Part shown: piece by piece, positions 5,633 to 7,242 of the stretch | Layout of the letters: each line of letters begins with the position of its first letter | Numbering within the stretch: position 1 is the stretch's first letter | Assembly (NCBI GenBank): GCA_030610725.1 | Contig: JAUWRE010000050.1 | Coordinates: forward strand, 1-7,242 | Length of the DNA stretch: 7,242 nucleotides | Source of the DNA: Candidatus Aerophobota bacterium | Lineage (GTDB): Bacteria; Aerophobota; Aerophobia; Aerophobales; AE-B3A | Direction: 5' to 3' | The notes under the pieces: generated by a model | What the model was told of the DNA's origin: nothing | The model's input: the letters and a program-made list of their open reading frames with translations, nothing else | Database searches by the model: none | Made by a program: the position numbers and the translations under genes

Positions 5633-6139
5633 TCAATATTCATCTTCCAGAGTAGTTTTTTCTTCAATTCTTTCAAATTTTACCTCACCAATTCCGGAAA
5701 TTTCTTTAAGCTCTGATAGAGTACGGAAACTACCTTTCTCTTCCCTATACTCAATAATCCTTTGGGCAAGAACAGGACCAATGCCAGGAAGATAGGTCAA
5801 CTGTTCTAAAGAGGCACGATTTATGTTGAGCTTTTCCCCGGGAATCCATATCTCCTCTTTGTCTTCTAGAGATGAGCCTAGATTCATCCCCCTCAAATCT
5901 GCTTGAGGAAGGGCTCCTCCTGCCTGCCTGATTCCCTCAATTACCAGGCTCCCTTTGGGGAGGCTGTGCCAACCAGGCTCCTTTACCGCACCCTCTATCT
6001 TCACCTCTATTGATTCTTTGGATACGGGCACTTTAGGCAGGCGGGGAATTCCTCCCGTAAGTTTTACTCCCAATCCCACCAGAAATACTGCTGCCACAAA
6101 GAGAAGCACTGTTTGCTCTTCTCTGGTAAGATTCCACAT
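5633..6139 (-). CDS. comEA: ComEA-type DNA-binding protein (SLBB + helix-hairpin-helix)
   Basis: This 168-residue protein has a short cytoplasmic N-terminus, one membrane helix (residues 10-27) and an extracytoplasmic part. An SLBB domain at about 43-99 begins IEVKIEGAVKEPGWHSLPKG and ends DKEEIWIP. A ComEA helix-hairpin-helix pair spans 103-160: LNINRASLEQLTYLPGIG, then a second hairpin, LKEISGIGEVKFERI. ComEA binds double-stranded DNA outside the inner membrane and feeds it to the ComEC channel during natural transformation. The domain order matches the full-length Gram-positive-like form with SLBB, not the short HhH-only periplasmic form. The ATG at 6139 has GAGGAA (6149..6144) 4 nt upstream, a slightly short spacing. 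It follows leuS by 166 nt of mostly repeat sequence; no comEC is in the window. Confidence 0.92.
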   Translation of the reverse strand: MWNLTREEQTVLLFVAAVFLVGLGVKLTGGIPRLPKVPVSKESIEVKIEGAVKEPGWHSLPKGSLVIEGIRQAGGALPQADLRGMNLGSSLEDKEEIWIPGEKLNINRASLEQLTYLPGIGPVLAQRIIEYREEKGSFRTLSELKEISGIGEVKFERIEEKTTLEDEY

Positions 6140-6194
6140 TCTATTCCTCAGTGTTATTAGCCTATAGCGGGTAGTGCAAATATTCAGTGAACCA

Positions 6195-6295
6195 CGTCAT
6201 TGCGAACGGAGTGAAGCAATCTCTACTTACATCGCTCAACAGGCCACAATCCACACAAGATTGCCACGCCTGTCTTCAGCAGGACCGCAATGACG
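6195..6295. repeat. Inverted-repeat intergenic element of the CGTCATTGCG family
   Basis: The 101-bp element has perfect 10-bp terminal inverted arms, CGTCATTGCG (6195-6204) and CGCAATGACG (6286-6295). An inner pair, GCAATCT (6216-6222) and AGATTGC (6258-6264), supports a long hairpin. Sequences of the form CGTCATTGCGAgcgaagcGAAGCAATCT..AGATTGC..CGCAATGACG are well known as multicopy non-coding palindromic repeats in many bacterial lineages. Only one copy is in this window. It fills most of the leuS-comEA gap and may affect mRNA stability or termination there. No transposase or coding frame is associated. Confidence 0.85.
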
Positions 6296-6305
6296 CTAAG
6301 ATTTA

Positions 6306-6338
6306 CTATACGCTATCCGCTAAACGCTCTACGCTATC
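6306..6338. repeat. Short direct repeat at the leuS 3' end
   Basis: TACGCTATC occurs twice (6309-6317 and 6330-6338), 21 nt apart, with degenerate CGCTA/ACGCT units between. The block begins 10 nt beyond the CGTCATTGCG element and encodes the last ten residues of LeuS. A TAGCGG at 6165-6170, on the other side of that element, mirrors CCGCTA at 6317-6322, so both repeats may belong to one compound insertion. Confidence 0.55.
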
Positions 6339-7242
6339 TTTACTGACCACAAAATTAACAATTTTCTCAGGGACAAAGATTACTTTCTTAATGTGTTTAT
6401 TTCTTAGATGTTTTGCCACCCCTGCCAGGGCCTTTGCCTCTTTTACTACTTCTTCCTGGGGAACTTCCTTGCTCAATTCCAAAATGCCCCTCAGTTTACC
6501 GTTTATCTGGATAGCTATCCTGGCTATTTCTGACTTAACCAAAGAGGGAGTATGTTCTGGCCATTTCTCTTTAAAGATACTATCTGAATGTCCTGTGGTC
6601 TCCCAGAGCTCTTCGGCAAAATGAGGAGCAAAGGGAGCTAGCAATATAAGGAAGGTCTCTATTGATTTTCGGTCTATTCCTTTGCTCAAGATTTCAGGTT
6701 CGTTTAGCCAATTGATAAATTCCATGAAGCTGCTAATAGCGGTATTAAATTTAAAGAGCTTTATTCGATTACTTACATCTCGAATAAGAGTGTGCCGTTT
6801 TCTCAGAACATCTTCTCTCTCTGGAGCATATTTTCCCTTCAACTTTAGAATGATATCCCAGGTCTTTTTTAAAAACCGATAGGTTCCCTCAATTCCCCGA
6901 TCAGTCCATTCGCAGTTCATTTCTGGAGGTCCGATAAAAAGTTCATATAGACGAACACTATCTGTTCCATATCTTTTCACTAAATCGTCTGGGGTAACAA
7001 CATTTCCCTTCGATTTAGACATTTTCTCCACTTTTCCCGTTATCTTACTCTTTTTACAAACCATTCCCTGGTTGAAGAGCTGCTTGAACGGCTCCTCAAA
7101 ATCTATATAGCCCAAATCATATAAGACTTTAGTGAAAAAGCGGGCATAAAGTAAATGAAGGATAGCGTGTTCCACTCCTCCTACATACATATCAACAGGA
7201 AGCCAATGTTTGAGCTTTTCCTTATCAAAAGCAGCTTCTTCA
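6306..7242 (-). CDS. leuS: Leucyl-tRNA synthetase, C-terminal part (5' end outside window)
   Basis: This class I aminoacyl-tRNA synthetase charges tRNA-Leu in the cytoplasm. The last 311 residues are visible; the frame is open through the right edge, so a methionine codon at 7190 is internal. Family landmarks in order are [19 protein letters not shown], the KMSKS signature (7025..7011) followed by KGNVV and the [11 protein letters not shown] helix, the anticodon-binding helical domain with [27 protein letters not shown], and the C-terminal domain with INGKLRG and a [10 protein letters not shown] end. The segment between QGMV and KMSKS is short compared with many bacterial LeuS. After VVSK, where LeuS normally stops, there are ten extra residues ([10 protein letters not shown]) encoded by a direct repeat. 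LeuS identity is certain; the editing domain lies outside the window. Confidence 0.97.
   Translation of the reverse strand, partial: EEAAFDKEKLKHWLPVDMYVGGVEHAILHLLYARFFTKVLYDLGYIDFEEPFKQLFNQGMVCKKSKITGKVEKMSKSKGNVVTPDDLVKRYGTDSVRLYELFIGPPEMNCEWTDRGIEGTYRFLKKTWDIILKLKGKYAPEREDVLRKRHTLIRDVSNRIKLFKFNTAISSFMEFINWLNEPEILSKGIDRKSIETFLILLAPFAPHFAEELWETTGHSDSIFKEKWPEHTPSLVKSEIARIAIQINGKLRGILELSKEVPQEEVVKEAKALAGVAKHLRNKHIKKVIFVPEKIVNFVVSKDSVERLADSV

Noticed and set aside
6140..6185. Possible promoter TTGCAC ... TAATAA upstream of comEA.
   Set aside because: The spacer is only 14 nt, too short for a sigma70 promoter; comEA could be read through from leuS.
6195..6338. Repeats near leuS considered as a CRISPR array or insertion sequence.
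   Set aside because: There are no regularly spaced identical repeats with unique spacers and no transposase; it is an inverted-repeat element plus a short direct repeat.

Overview
The window is a bacterial chromosomal segment of moderate G+C in which every gene I can support lies on the minus strand. From right to left it reads: the 3' part of leuS, comEA, a decayed class II aldolase fragment followed by an intact-looking terminator, and then a cytochrome c maturation (System I, Ccm) operon. That operon runs ccmF - ccmH - a short CcmI-like gene - an unnamed membrane-anchored beta-domain protein - ccmC - ccmD-like, and continues past the left edge. No tRNA, rRNA, CRISPR array or transposase was seen.

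Organism: System I plus signal-peptide-bearing and periplasmic components point to a Gram-negative (diderm) bacterium that makes c-type cytochromes. The CcmH variant, the CcmI-like protein without TPRs, and the beta-domain protein inside the ccm operon resemble deep-branching groups (Nitrospirota, Desulfobacterota and candidate phyla known from metagenomes) more than Enterobacteria. This is an impression from memory of family features; I cannot name a taxon.

Right part (5633-7242): leuS ends in a short tail encoded by a small direct repeat. A dispersed-type 101-bp inverted-repeat element (6195-6295) fills the gap before comEA, a membrane-anchored SLBB + helix-hairpin-helix DNA-uptake protein.

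Middle (4890-5632): 743 bp without an intact gene. It holds a recognisable 76-codon remnant of a class II fructose-bisphosphate aldolase, its probable Rho-independent terminator, an A+T-rich stretch with a dyad, a G/C-rich hairpin repeat, and a 41-codon reading frame that runs out of that repeat and stops one base before the ccmF start.

Left part (1-4889): six genes, mostly coupled by overlaps or abutting ends (11 nt, 1 nt, 4 nt, directly abutting), with one 100-nt gap after ccmH. CcmC and the CcmD-like protein should handle heme delivery to the periplasmic chaperone CcmE. CcmF, CcmH and the CcmI-like protein should form the heme lyase that attaches heme to apocytochrome CxxCH motifs. The 405-residue protein has a periplasmic beta domain and a cytoplasmic tail resembling the CcmI-like neighbour, so it may be an accessory heme-lyase subunit. 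ccmA, ccmB and ccmE are not in the window. The most interesting content is this accessory pair and the unusual cysteine motif of CcmH; I do not see a clearly novel defence or mobile system.
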